Counted from the first letter of the stretch, positions 32,293-43,999 are shown. The stretch is DNA of 64,000 nucleotides from Metaphire vulgaris (GCA_018105865.1 CM030852.1:5668534-5732533); one strand, 5' to 3'. Program-made: numbers and translations. Notes: a model not told the origin generated them from the letters alone.

Positions 32293-32312
32293 CATCACAA
32301 ACACGTTGGAAC

Positions 32313-34559
32313 ATGGATTATTTAGATTTTCGTAGACATTGCTTTTCGTCGTGGAAATGTCGATTCAAACTGCTTTGCGGGAGTTTTTATGAATTACCGA
32401 AGAAGTACGTAGAAGCCAACAAGACCGATATAGACATTATGACCTATCGTTACGACATCTGTGCCATTCCTTCGAACAGACGACCTCCAAAGAATTTCAA
32501 AGGTCAGGTTTTAATCATTGAAAGCGATTCAACTGCTTCAGGATTTGTCAAGTTGAAGAGTTGTCAAGATATGAATGGAAATGAATGTGTGTATTTACGC
32601 AGACCACATGAACTTAACATTTATGCAACAAATGGAGCGTCGATCGAAGGAATAACTAAGTTTTCAGTCTGTCCTGAGTTAGCATCAGATGAACGACAAC
32701 AATTTGTTCGTGTTCCAGGATATACAGAAGGATTAAAACAGGACATGGTCTACGCTGTGTACTGTCCTTATTGGCCACTCGAAGCGGAAGAATGGAAGAC
32801 GCGTAAGAGAAACCACGGTTGGCCAGATGAAGGACTGATTTCGAGAATAGCAAGAGGCGGTTGTCATTTTGTTTCAAAACTTTGCGCTGAAAGTTCTTTT
32901 GACGAATCTGTTTGGAGGTTCTCATTCTCAAAAGCAGAGCTGATATTAATTCATAGCTGGACAGAAGTTCAAAAGAGTGTCTATCATTTCGTTCGCATTA
33001 TCATAAGAACGATGAAGACTCATATGAAAGACGAGAACGAAGCTTTTCAAACTTACTTCTTCAAAACGCTTATGCTCTGGGCATGTGAGGAAAACCCACG
33101 TGAATACTGGAGTGATGAGAATATTGAAACATGTGTTCTCGAAATACTTGATCGAAAGCTGCATTGTCTAATTGATCGACACTGTCCTAGTTATTTCATC
33201 CCTGTTTGTAATATTATGGGCCATCTGAAAAACGTCGATCTGATGAAAGAGATTGAATTGCTTATAGATTGCATTGAAAAACATGCCACAAGTATTATTT
33301 CCCATAATTTATTGATTCATGGACAAAATGAAAAGCCGTTTATAAGAACACTTTTGTCGGAAAATAGCAGCAGTAGGCCTATAGATTTCTTTTATGATGG
33401 GCGCATACTGGAATTTGGTAGGGAACAAGAGCTATTTATAACAGATGCCATCAGTTATGTAAACCCATTCAATTCAGAACTAAACGGTCACTTAGGGGAG
33501 TATTTGTTTGACTGTAATTGGTTTTTGCCAGAGATGAAATTTCTTCACTCAGCAATTGAGGCCAATGTTCGCCTGATGTCCATTGAAAGCACTTCTGCCC
33601 GAGAAGAAAGTGAACACTACGCCACTTTTATCCAAAATATAAATCTGAGTTTGAATAGCAACAGATGTACTCATTACGTTATGTATGACAATTCATCCTA
33701 TTTAGAAAACTTAAATCACATTTTGCTTGAAAGGCTTTTCCACGAGAATGTGGAATATTTAGAAGATATGGATCAATTTTTGCTTAAAGAGCAATTCCAT
33801 GAGAATATGTTATATAAAGTAAAGCAAAGAGTTCAGTGGAAGGGGTCGGATGCTTGTTCACGTTTGACTAACGATGAACCTCTTTACAGAACATTTAAAT
33901 TACAAAAATGTCCGGAGCAAGCAGAGCAGTGTTCGAATTCACCGAACACAAGCAGTCTAAAGTTTGACGTTGGCGGCTATCTAACAAGAAGGCCAAAGAG
34001 TATCCCGTCGCCACTGCAATTCATCATAGCGGCTTATAAGGCCAATTTTTACTTCACAGCTTTACGCTGCTACGATTTAGCCCTAAATAAATGTCGCGAC
34101 ATTCTCGATAATGATTATAAAATACAACTATTTGGTAATCCATCAGACTATCGCTTTCCGTTTCTGCTTTCGACAAAGCTATCTCCAATATATGATGAGC
34201 ACATTAAAGTCATTCTTGGATTCGCTGCTCTTTTTAAAGCTGTCACGTCACAGAACCCACTTATACCTGTAGAAACGTCTCTGGAATTGTGTCCAAAAAG
34301 ATTTATCTCATACCTGTACATTCAATGTTTTCGAAAGCTTCGCGACTTTCCAATTTGCTACATACCTTCAAAAGTTATCCGTTCTCCGACACCAGGACTG
34401 TCGCATCTGCTATTCAATGAGCCGTTGACCGATAGAGTGGTTTACGCGGCATTGCATCAAAGCGGAGCTTTTATTTATTCTGCGAACATAATCTGCAAGC
34501 CCGACAGTACAGGTTCAGATCCGCATGCTTCACACTTTTTATTAGACTGCACACCATGA
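32313..34559 (+). CDS. Mab-21 domain / cGAS-like receptor family protein, copy 4
   Basis: The intact frame has 748 residues, the same length as copy 3 and highly similar along its length. Active-site-like residues are all kept: G23-S24, E27, D39/D41 (KTDIDIM) and D144 (QDMVYAVYCPYWP). The Mab-21 blocks are KTRKRNHGWPDEGL, GGCHFVSKL, WRFSFSKAEL, TLMLWACEENP and RHCPSYFIP, and the 19-residue motif is duplicated as in copy 3. Differences from copy 3 look denser around residues 100-145 and 330-375 than in the Mab-21 core. That could mean relaxed or diversifying change in ligand- or partner-facing parts; this is inference. Like copy 3 it has an upstream intron in the 5' leader. It is predicted cytosolic, with nucleotidyltransferase activity possible but unproven. 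Confidence 0.88.
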   Translation: MDYLDFRRHCFSSWKCRFKLLCGSFYELPKKYVEANKTDIDIMTYRYDICAIPSNRRPPKNFKGQVLIIESDSTASGFVKLKSCQDMNGNECVYLRRPHELNIYATNGASIEGITKFSVCPELASDERQQFVRVPGYTEGLKQDMVYAVYCPYWPLEAEEWKTRKRNHGWPDEGLISRIARGGCHFVSKLCAESSFDESVWRFSFSKAELILIHSWTEVQKSVYHFVRIIIRTMKTHMKDENEAFQTYFFKTLMLWACEENPREYWSDENIETCVLEILDRKLHCLIDRHCPSYFIPVCNIMGHLKNVDLMKEIELLIDCIEKHATSIISHNLLIHGQNEKPFIRTLLSENSSSRPIDFFYDGRILEFGREQELFITDAISYVNPFNSELNGHLGEYLFDCNWFLPEMKFLHSAIEANVRLMSIESTSAREESEHYATFIQNINLSLNSNRCTHYVMYDNSSYLENLNHILLERLFHENVEYLEDMDQFLLKEQFHENMLYKVKQRVQWKGSDACSRLTNDEPLYRTFKLQKCPEQAEQCSNSPNTSSLKFDVGGYLTRRPKSIPSPLQFIIAAYKANFYFTALRCYDLALNKCRDILDNDYKIQLFGNPSDYRFPFLLSTKLSPIYDEHIKVILGFAALFKAVTSQNPLIPVETSLELCPKRFISYLYIQCFRKLRDFPICYIPSKVIRSPTPGLSHLLFNEPLTDRVVYAALHQSGAFIYSANIICKPDSTGSDPHASHFLLDCTP

Positions 34560-34869
34560 AGATTTGAATACATTGGCGACACACATGAAAATTTGTTGCT
34601 GATGAACTGATTCATTATAAAGTGCTTATTAAACATTTAACATTTAATGATTTCATAATTTTCTTGCCGTCAGAAATTAAAAGCATGCTAGGATACGATT
34701 ACTTACCCGTGGATACAATGGAACAACTGGACCTTCATACTGTATATATGTAGCTGGGCCACTCAAATTGTTAGCGTGGTTGTTTAGAAATTTGTACCGA
34801 GATACTCTGTATCCAAAAGAACAATTTTAATGCAATTCAGATTTGTTGTCTTTTATTCCACAGTCTGAT

Positions 34870-35045
34870 TCATTCGTTCATTCGTGGACAATTTCTATAG
34901 CGCTGTAACGAGGCTGAGGCCCACAACAACAGCGCTTTAACATCTCAACTATACCCCAACCCAAACAGATGCGATTTTAAGCTCTTGATGAAGTGCTCAG
35001 GACTATCAGCCGTGGTGACATCGTCACGAAGAGAGTTCTACAAGA
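34870..35045 (-). mobile_element. LINE 3'-end fragment inserted in unit B only
   Basis: Unit A reads CAGTCTGATCTTGAC without interruption (near 19540). Here 176 bp interrupt it, flanked by TGAT on both sides (34866-34869 and 35046-35049). The reverse complement ends GCGCTATAGAAATTGTCC then (ATGA)n-like tail, typical of an L2-like 3' UTR. Confidence 0.8.
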
Positions 35046-35374
35046 TGATCTTGACAAACATACTGTTTAAAAAAGCTCGTCGCTCATGTTACAATATTCT
35101 CCACATGCCTTGTTTCAGAATCAGAATCAGTTTATTAGTATCAAAGTCAGAAACAAAGATCGTTAATACTACAATTCAATTCAATATCGGAAAATTGTTG
35201 TACAGGCAAATGCAAAAGTATTTCATATTACGATATTAGATATATTCATCGGCGGATTTTATTAAAGGCTAGGATAGGCTTAAGCCTACCCAACTAATCC
35301 CACCAAATCAAACGAAATGTTTCTTCCATCAACACCAGGTCTGTCTAAGTCTCTTTTGTCACTTATAAATGTTC

Positions 35375-35378
<4 letters not shown>

Positions 35379-35425
<47 letters not shown>

Positions 35426-35449
35426 TAATAATAATAATAATAATAATAA
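35379..35449. repeat. (AAT)n microsatellite
   Basis: Nearly pure AAT/ATA array into which the Helitron-like element inserted. The array resumes on the other side at 37053. Confidence 0.93.
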
Positions 35450-37049
35450 TCTTATTATAGACTATAATTCTCTTTGTCGGGTATGTTTGTCGGTCACGAT
35501 ACACGGCAGACGTTGGAAGACGCTGTTGTCATAACAACGAAATTGTGTAATCAAAACTGTATAATCAACGGAGCGTTTAACAAAGCGTCTTAATTGCAGC
35601 ACAAACCGCCGATCCCTTTACCTCTCCCCATTCTTCTCTCAATCGCACCGGCCCCAACCCATCCCCGCCCCCTGGCTCCAACCCATCCCCGCCCCGGCCT
35701 ACCCCAGAGGCCCCAAACCTCCGTTCCCATTCCCTGTCTCCATCCTCTCCCAACTCCCTTTCCTCTCCCAATCGCCCCGGCCCCATCCCATCCCCGCCCC
35801 GGCCCCAAACCATACCCGCCCTACCCGACAGGCCCCAAACCCCTGTTCCCCTTCCCTCTCTCTCCATCCCTCTCCCAACCCCCCATTCTCTCTCCCCATC
35901 CCTCCCAAGCGCCCCGGCCCCAACCCATCACTGCTCCGCCCTACCCCACCGGCCCCAAACCCTGTTCCCAAACCTACACAACGCTGCTCCGAAAACCCGT
36001 ACAACCCACTTTCCTCCTCCCAAACCTCCTCCCTCTCCCAATGCCCTGCCCCCGTTATTATATATATTTACTCCTTCCTAACCTCAATACCTATTTTTTT
36101 AAATTGAACCCTTCAAGTGTGGATTAAATTTTCAGAAGCCGTCACCGTGCTGGGGATTTAATTTTTGGAAAAGCGTTCTTCAGAAATGATTGCTGTAACG
36201 TTTTAAATTTGCTATATCTCAGGCTATATAGGAGCTAAAAAGATGATGTTTGCAACATTGTTTACATTGTTTATTCCTCTTTCTAACCGTCCGTGCAAAA
36301 CAAAACAAAATGGTGGTAGAGTCCACTTTACGGAGTACAATTTCACCCTCTCCCTCAAAAAAATTTAAAAGTCCTCTAGCAAAAAAATTTCAGCGGTAAC
36401 CCCACTTTAGTCAGCGGTAAAGTTTTAAAGGGATGTCAGAGGAACAAAATAAACCAAAAGTTTGAAAATCGGTTGACATTTGGTAAAGATCTATCAATTC
36501 TAACCCGCTGACTCCAATGTTTGAACCTAAGTATTATCGGTGAATTTCGCGACAGTTTTGAATTCTGAGAAAGTTTCCAAATTTTTTGAATTTGTTATAT
36601 CTCAGGCTATATAAGAGCTAAGAAGATGAGGTTTGCACAGTGTTGGAGTTGTGAAATTTGAGCTGGGGGGGGGGGGGGTTTGAGGGCTGCTGCTCACAAC
36701 TACAACTACTACAGCTACTACTAATATGAGAATGAGGAGCAGGCTGTTGCTCGGCGTGAAAAGCAGCACAGCAAACAAGATAATCAAGCACTGCATGTCG
36801 TTCGACACTGCCAATTCATTACACTATAGTTGACTATCAAGTTTCAGAAAATTCATGCGAATGGGCGTTAACTCGATTGAAGGCAAAGGAGGCGAGTTAA
36901 GGACAATTAATTGCGCAAAATGCTATTGCATTTGCGCAAAATCGGGTGGTAAAACAGCCAATCTCCCCCGTCATAAAATGCTATTGCATTTGCGCAAAAT
37001 CGGGTGGTAAAACAGCCAATCTCCCCGTCATTTATGACGGGTAAACACC

Positions 37050-37052
<3 letters not shown>
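35450..37052 (+). mobile_element. Non-autonomous Helitron-like element, full-length
   Basis: The 5' end is A|TCTTATTATAGACTATAATT. The 3' end has an 8-bp-stem hairpin CCCGTCAT-tt-ATGACGGG (37024-37041), then TAAACAC and CTAA followed by T. TC...hairpin...CTRR with insertion between A and T is the Helitron signature. Both sides are AAT repeat, so there is no target duplication, as expected. The interior has a C-rich minisatellite (35620-36050), a partial CAGTGTTGGAGTTG MITE (~36637) and two subterminal repeats containing TTGCGCAAAATCGGG. No Rep/helicase is seen. Confidence 0.8.
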
Positions 37053-37120
<68 letters not shown>

Positions 37121-37129
37121 GCCCACACG
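37053..37129. repeat. (AAT)n microsatellite at Helitron 3' boundary
   Basis: This is the continuation of the target array, about 24 units. Confidence 0.95.
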
Positions 37130-37154
37130 CTCGTCATCTCGACCCACACGCTCG

Positions 37155-37565
37155 TCATCTCATCTCACTCTGTCACGCCCGCTAAATTAGTCATCCCTGA
37201 AAATTTGCAACCGTGCCTTCTCATATGCTGCACCTGAACTCTGGAACTCGATCCCAGCTTCCCTTCGCACACTTGGACACTTTAAAACAATAAAATCTGA
37301 ATCATCATTTCCTATAATTCCTGCACTATCTCCTCAAGTCTTCAGGTCTAAGCTTAAATCCTTCCTGTTTCTTAAATCATTTCCGCCATAGCTGTAACAA
37401 CCTAGCCTCACTGCCCTTCGGATATTGACCATTGCCTGGCTGATCCCACACCTTTCCTATGGCTATTTTAAGAGAGGCTGAGCGCCTAAGAATAAGCAGC
37501 TACTATTGTGCTGCTTTCCAAGGCGCTATAGAAATCCACGAGATTTTACTTACTTACTTACTTAA
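37155..37565 (+). mobile_element. L2/CR1-like LINE C-terminus and 3' UTR, (TTAC)n tail
   Basis: Translation contains FSYAAPELWNSIPASLRTLG and HFKT, then VFRSKLKSFLFLK, the typical last block of L2/CR1 RT ('AFSxAAPxLWNxLPxxLR...FKxxLKTxLF'), followed by TAG. The 3' UTR (GGCGCTATAGAAATCCACGA) and TTAC tail recur at 14474 and 53029. Confidence 0.85.
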
Positions 37566-37589
37566 AAGCGCAGTGTCACGCATTTAATC

Positions 37590-38318
37590 CATAGACTTTA
37601 ATATCACATGATTCAATCTGAATGACGTCATAATTTTTTAACGTTTATTATCATAGACTTATTATAATACACTGGATGCCGTCTATCTATGGCAAAGTCA
37701 GGCCAAAGTTGAAGCCAGTTTGCATGGATGGTGTGTCAAGAAATGTTTACCCCGCAGATATCTTGAAGACCTCATAATTCTTTAGCGCTATCATGTTTAT
37801 TTGAGTGCAGCGCCTACTTAGATATGGACGACGTCACCGCTTTAATATGGTGTATCATAGTTGCTTTAAATGTGTCCCGTTTGATCTTTTACTCATCTTT
37901 TCCACAATTCTTATTCGTGCCAATTGATTTCCGAATATAAATACTATAATCGTATCGTAAAAGTAGATTTTTAGGTCGATTATTAGTTGAGTTTGAAGCC
38001 GTTTTGTGCAGTGCTGATTTATACGACTATAAGCCTATGTTACTATGTGACCTATGTCTATGTAATTTTCGAAGGCTTATTTGCGGCAGCGACTGCGCAA
38101 CGTCGCGGCTATTCGCACAAATCAGACGATCAATTACACAACTAGTGTAAACAACTAGTCCACATTAAATAAGTTAAACGGCTAAACGATATCCGTTCCA
38201 ACAGTGTACCAAAATTTTCAAGATTTCAGCGGGGTAAACATTTCTTGACACACCATCCATGCAAACTGGCCTCACTTTCTGATACCATAGACTCTGTCTT
38301 GTGATATTAAAGTCTATG
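37590..38318. mobile_element. Fold-back DNA element with perfect 42-bp internal inverted repeat
   Basis: The outer ends CATAGACTTTAATATCACA (37590-37608) and its exact complement (38300-38318) bound the element. A second, perfect 42-bp inverted pair lies at 37714-37755 and 38229-38270 (begins GCCAGTTTGCATGGATGG). There is no open frame. Flanking duplication is unclear. It is a MITE or fold-back of unknown superfamily. Confidence 0.8.
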
Positions 38319-39051
38319 TTTATTATGCAGATAAATTTGATGTATCACAATGTTTTCAAGCGGTCCGCCGGTAAAACGGTTTAGACAGTCACTTTTAACA
38401 TTGGCTAATGCATCTAAACCTAATCCAGTTTTTAAGACTGGTACGTATTAGAGGGTTTATCACAACATTGCTGTATTAATAGTGGGCCTGTCCGCCTGTG
38501 GTCTTAATTTCATCCTCCTGTGTCTACTCACAACTACAGAACAGATTACAATATTACATCTGTTATCATCTCTACATGTAGCATAAACTAAAGCCAATAA
38601 TGTATGGCATGGTCTTTAGTATGTAGAGAAAGTGTACTAAAGCTAGTCTCTGAGGCTGATTATGAAACCAGAACTGTCTGGGCAAATGTTAACAATTGCG
38701 ATCAAGGTAGGTTATTGCATAGCCTATAAGCTAACAGCAGCACGCAGTGCACGGTCGTCATGTCAACCGATGCCAAGAAATGCCCATTGAGCGTTAACAA
38801 TCGGTGTCCGAACCTCGCAGTGCACGAACCTTGCTGTATTGTATGTACGCTAACAACAGAGGCAAAACCATAATAAACTGTCTGTACCTCATAATCAAAA
38901 TTAACATCCCTAACTAAACAGAGCTGACGAAACTCTTACCTAAGTGCCTTGCCTGTTGTCCCTTCAATAATCCCATTTTCTTACCTGCCCTTCGAAGCTT
39001 CATTCTCACAATGGGACAAGACAGCTTGCTGCATATTGAATCAGACTTGGC
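38319..39051. other. No gene; short shared repeat at 38761-38803
   Basis: GTCAACCGATGCCAAGAAATG...GAGCGTTAACAATC at 38761-38803 matches 22766-22807. Otherwise nothing is recognised. Confidence 0.45.
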
Positions 39052-39059
39052 GGCAGAAA

Positions 39060-39256
39060 CAGGGGCGTAGCCAGGAATTTGATTTGGAAGAGTATAAATA
39101 TTAAATATTTTGGGTGGGTATAAATCTTAACTATAAACCACATAAACCATATAAACCACATATAACCACATGTAAATCACATAAAAAAAACTTTAAGGTT
39201 GACTGATTTGTGGGTATATATACCGATATACCCCCCCCCCCGTCGCTACGCCTCTG
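39060..39256. mobile_element. hAT-like MITE, CAGGGGCGTAGCC family, exact TSD
   Basis: The ends CAGGGGCGTAGCCAGG and GTCGCTACGCCTCTG are flanked by exact GGCAGAAA at 39052-39059 and 39257-39264. Confidence 0.9.
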
Positions 39257-39756
39257 GGCAGAAATTGATGTTAATGCATTATTTGATGACTTTGCAAAAT
39301 GTTGTACAAAATCACACTTGACGTATGTCATTGGCCTATTGCTGCTGTTCTGTAACTATACGTTTTCCTCATGTTATCGTAACTTTTATTAGTTATGATG
39401 AAGCTATAAACAGATGAACAGTCACAGTGACACAGTCAGGCTTGGACTGGGCCGCCGGGAGACCGGGAGATTCCCGTCGGCTGAAATGAAAAAAATACTT
39501 GTTAGGAGGTTAACATTTTTGAAAATCTAGAAATCTGGGTTTATCTATTGAAGTGTTGCGTCTCTTTTATTCACGATCAGATGTAGTGCGAGCAGCGTGA
39601 CCAACATGAACTGGCTGACCCTTGTCTCACCCGATGAGGCGATGAACCGATGACTATCTGTCTGATAATCTCTCTGACTCCCTATCGTCTCGGATTACCG
39701 AGACTTATTTCAAGTTATCTAACGGGTGACGGCTGTGTTTCCCCACACCTTACGTC

Positions 39757-40011
39757 CAGAGACGTCATTTCACTGTTTTTCAGGGGGGGGGGCAAGACAC
39801 TATCGACCTGACAAGTTTGCGAAAAAGTTGACGACCTTTTTTTGCTTGTCAGTTCCTTTCAGATTACTCGACATCAAGGACTCCTTTATGGGGCTGCTGA
39901 CCTTTTTTGCTTTTTCAGTGTATTTGTACATATTTAGATATTTAGCCAGCCAATCATTGGCATGTAAAAACTAAAAACACAAACATTGGCGAAAAAAATA
40001 TGACGTCCCTG
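39757..40011. mobile_element. hAT-like MITE, CAGAGACGTCATTT family, exact TSD
   Basis: The left end CAGAGACGTCATTTC and right end ATATGACGTCCCTG are flanked by exact CTTACGTC (39749-39756, 40012-40019). Related sequence with an internal nested element lies at 48504-49333. Confidence 0.9.
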
Positions 40012-40226
40012 CTTACGTCTTCCAACCGCATCGTCCGCTGACTGGTTACAGTATAGCCACGAACTTGCGTATCCTCAGCGGCCTAGATTAGCATGATTAA
40101 TTAGGGTGGGTGCCTTAATCCCGAATTTTGGTCGTTTCATTTCGTTCATGTTATAACCCCTCTGCCAGCTGCTACCCTGCTACCCAGAACTTAATGGGAC
40201 TCCGTTGTTTCCTAAAGGACGACGTG

Positions 40227-40384
40227 CAGTGTTTATTCTAGACTTCTCTGGGGGGAATTCCCCTCCAGTTTGAAATTTACCCCCAAAATTTCGACATTTT
40301 GGCAAGTAGTATGACCTCCCCACTGTCTGTTCCCCCTCCAAATGTTAAACTCCCCCAATATCTAGGTGGCTAGAATAAACAGTG
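40227..40384. mobile_element. hAT-like MITE, CAGTGTTTATTCTAG family
   Basis: The ends CAGTGTTTATTCTAG and CTAGAATAAACAGTG are flanked by GACGACGTG and GACGGCGTG (near-identical). Confidence 0.8.
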
Positions 40385-41166
<782 letters not shown>

Positions 41167-41196
41167 GCAAATATGCAAATCATTACCACATAATAT

Positions 41197-41387
41197 TAGT
41201 GACGGCTCTAGGATTTGGCAAGTGGGAGGCCGTTGGGGTGGCAACTTCTAATCATGGGGGCCAACCATTTGTTGTTTAATGTATGTAGCATTAAGTATAG
41301 GGTCCCAACTGGGGGGCCGCTGGGGGGGGGGCAGACATTCAATAGGGGCACGGGCCCCTCTGCCCCCCCCCGGTGGAGCCTCCACTG
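41197..41387. mobile_element. hAT-like MITE, diverged CAGTGGCGGCTCCA family, exact TSD
   Basis: The left end is degenerate (TAGTGACGGCTCTAGG); the right end is TGGAGCCTCCACTG. Exact CATAATAT flanks at 41189-41196 and 41388-41395. The interior matches 47151-47339. Confidence 0.88.
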
Positions 41388-41395
41388 CATAATAT

Positions 41396-42250
41396 ATGAA
41401 GCTAAATATAAGATTTCAAAAACCAGTTAATAATTGCAAAAGCCCGTGTGAAAGTGGGCCGCGGTTACAAAATTTCCCGGGCCGTTTTGCCAGGCCAGTC
41501 CAACCCTGGACACAGTCAGTCAGTAATATACATGGACAATTAGATAGTTGTACTACTATCGACAGTTGTCGAAACTATGCTGCTTGTATGCTAAAATACT
41601 ATAATTACCCTTCCTCATTGTAACAGAACTACTAACTAGCTATAGGTGGTAACTTGTTGAAATGGTCATCGATTCATGGTGATTACCAAGTGAAAAATTG
41701 TTTTAACGATTAATCGATTAATTAATCGTTAATATCATCAGTCCTAATTTTTATATTTCCTCTCAAAATTCCCATGGCACGTTTCCTTCTTTTCGTCTGC
41801 GACTGGTTACGTCGACAAAATTTATTTGTCGCTTAATCAGTCGCTGTTGTATACACAAATTGATATCGAGTAATTATTATAAATAATTGCCCCCGGCAGT
41901 GACAGACTGTTTCCTCGCGGATACACCTTAACTTCCTAAATCTATTGGCAATATGAACTCATTATTATAACAAACGTCTTTGTATATATTAAGGCCAGTC
42001 TATATGGCACAATGGATTGAGGTGACGAAGATTCTAATTCCGTGCGAGATTTCGGACATGTTATTCTCGCCAAATATAACTGCTCCTAAAATTTATTTTG
42101 ATGTATATTGTTATACGTAGGGCTATCAGTATCAAGGTTATGTAGCGTACAGAATAATTGTCACAGTACGTGGTATCATTTCGTGAGGCAAATGTTTTGA
42201 AAATTGTTTGAATATATATAGAAGTCAAATGGAATTTCAATTGCTCTCTT

Positions 42251-42251
<1 letters not shown>
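41396..42251. other. No gene recognised
   Basis: Includes an AT-rich palindromic stretch (ttaatcgattaattaatcgttaa near 41708). Nothing else is supportable. Confidence 0.4.
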
Positions 42252-42513
<262 letters not shown>

Positions 42514-42745
42514 GTTTAAAGTGGTCCAGAAGGTATGCTCTGTGTGAAAACCACTATTATGACGATCAACTAGTATTTGCAATATATTGCCTAGTGATGA
42601 ACTGCCTTTCACGGAATTTCAGTTTGTATTCGCAACTAAGTTTCTTATGAGATAAAAGCGTCACAAATTTTTGTATACATTGCATATTTCACAAGCTGAA
42701 TATTGCGCGTGCGAGAGATAACCGTTTATACTGTATTATGCCACC

Positions 42746-42928
42746 CAGTGTTTATTCTAGCCCCATTGACATTGGGGGGATTTTGAAATGTTTGGGGGGC
42801 AAGGTTTGAGTTTCCACACGTTTGGGGGGGATTTCCATTCCCCCAGCCAACATCTAAAAAATTTTGGGGGGATTTTAAAACTTGGGGAGGGGAGAAATTC
42901 CCCCTAAGAAGGCCTAGAATAAACACTG
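42746..42928. mobile_element. hAT-like MITE, CAGTGTTTATTCTAG family, exact TSD
   Basis: The ends CAGTGTTTATTCTAG and CTAGAATAAACACTG are flanked by exact ATGCCACC (42738-42745, 42929-42936). G-run-rich interior. Confidence 0.93.
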
Positions 42929-43000
42929 ATGCCACCAATGGCAAACAGCAGCAGTAGTCAGGCACTTTCATCTATGACTTTACGATAAATTCTGTACATT

Positions 43001-43954
43001 TCAATCTTCGTCTGTTCTTGATCTGTCATTAATTGATTTTGCTTCATTCGTCTGCGACGTCATTGGATTAGATATTCTTGGACCAGTATTATTATTCAGA
43101 AACGCGTAGGCGGCAATCGGCAATCCACTGATCCCTGCTACTCCGGCTGCAGCTCGGGCGCCGTCGATCACCACCGGAGTCGACAGGGAGGGTGACACCC
43201 GGGGACCGGAACAGGCGAGAAGCCTTCGCATTTCCTCCAGCGCGTTGGCCTGCATCAGAATGAAGTTCTTGGCCAGTAACAGGGTGGCGATCTTCGAGAG
43301 TTTTCGTACCGACGGGCTGTGTGCGTACGGGATGACCGACCGGAGTTCGTCGAGGGCGTCGTTGAGGTCGTGCATCCGGCGCCTCTCCCTCGCGTTGATC
43401 GTCAACCTCACCATTCGATGCTCCTTGTGGTTACGACCCGAGCCCGGCCTCACCGCCGTCGCCGCCGCACCGGGATCGAACCGGGAAAGATCCGCGAAGA
43501 CCCGCTCGACTCCGTCGCTCTGCTCATCCCGAGTGACAGTCACGCGTTCTTCGCGGCCGCTACTCACAGCAGAGCACCTGACCAGTCTCGGTTGGGTGGT
43601 TTCTCTATCGGAGGGGGCTATGGACCTGCTTTGTCGTGTACTGATGCTAGAATACGGGAAGGGATGATGAGGCGGATAGTCAGGCAGAAGCAAGGAGTCG
43701 GTCGGTATGGAATAAGTTCTCCAGGTGGACAACAGACTCCTGTCCACATTGGAATAATTAATCATATGGTCAGATTTCAGACTATGGACAGTTGTATGAC
43801 CAGTCCGTGGCCTACGGTCACGTGAATGGTACTCGGATAGAGTGACGTCATTGTCTTGGCCAATCGTATCACCTTTGCGGTCAATTGGTTGGTCTTTATC
43901 CTGGTCGCGATCATTCCTCTCTCCGCTTAAGGACGAGTCTCCATTGGTTTCCAT
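43001..43954 (-). CDS. bhlhe22: bHLH transcription factor, bhlhe22/bhlhe23 (Beta3/Oli) ortholog
   Basis: 317 codons from ATG 43954 (CCAATGG context). The bHLH spans about residues 182-244: basic region [17 protein letters not shown], helix 1 and loop [20 protein letters not shown], helix 2 [20 protein letters not shown], then EEMRRL. The [21 protein letters not shown] block is diagnostic of the Olig/Bhlhe22/Bhlhe23/Oli group, and [11 protein letters not shown] points to e22/e23. It is a nuclear E-box-binding repressor-type factor used in neuron specification in known animals. The N-terminal 180 residues are charged, Ser/Arg-rich and unconserved; the C-terminus ends ~70 residues after the bHLH. 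Upstream, AAATTTCAG|GTACC at 43961/43960 is a plausible splice acceptor 6 bases before the ATG, so coding is in one exon. e22 and e23 cannot be told apart from this alone. Confidence 0.93.
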   Translation of the reverse strand: METNGDSSLSGERNDRDQDKDQPIDRKGDTIGQDNDVTLSEYHSRDRRPRTGHTTVHSLKSDHMINYSNVDRSLLSTWRTYSIPTDSLLLPDYPPHHPFPYSSISTRQSRSIAPSDRETTQPRLVRCSAVSSGREERVTVTRDEQSDGVERVFADLSRFDPGAAATAVRPGSGRNHKEHRMVRLTINARERRRMHDLNDALDELRSVIPYAHSPSVRKLSKIATLLLAKNFILMQANALEEMRRLLACSGPRVSPSLSTPVVIDGARAAAGVAGISGLPIAAYAFLNNNTGPRISNPMTSQTNEAKSINDRSRTDED

Positions 43955-43999
43955 TGGTACCTGAAATTTCAAAAATCAAATTGGTCATTAGCAAAGGTT

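Larger units (their letters stand above)
30005..36661 (+). repeat. Segmental duplication, unit B
   Basis: This is the direct-orientation partner of 14727-22763 (offset ~15.3 kb). It lacks the 1.63-kb LINE of unit A but carries its own 176-bp insertion at 34870-35045. Confidence 0.88.

Noticed and set aside
43245..43825. Long plus-strand frames opposite the bHLH gene
   Set aside because: Antisense shadows of a GC-rich coding exon; the bHLH is unambiguous on the minus strand.
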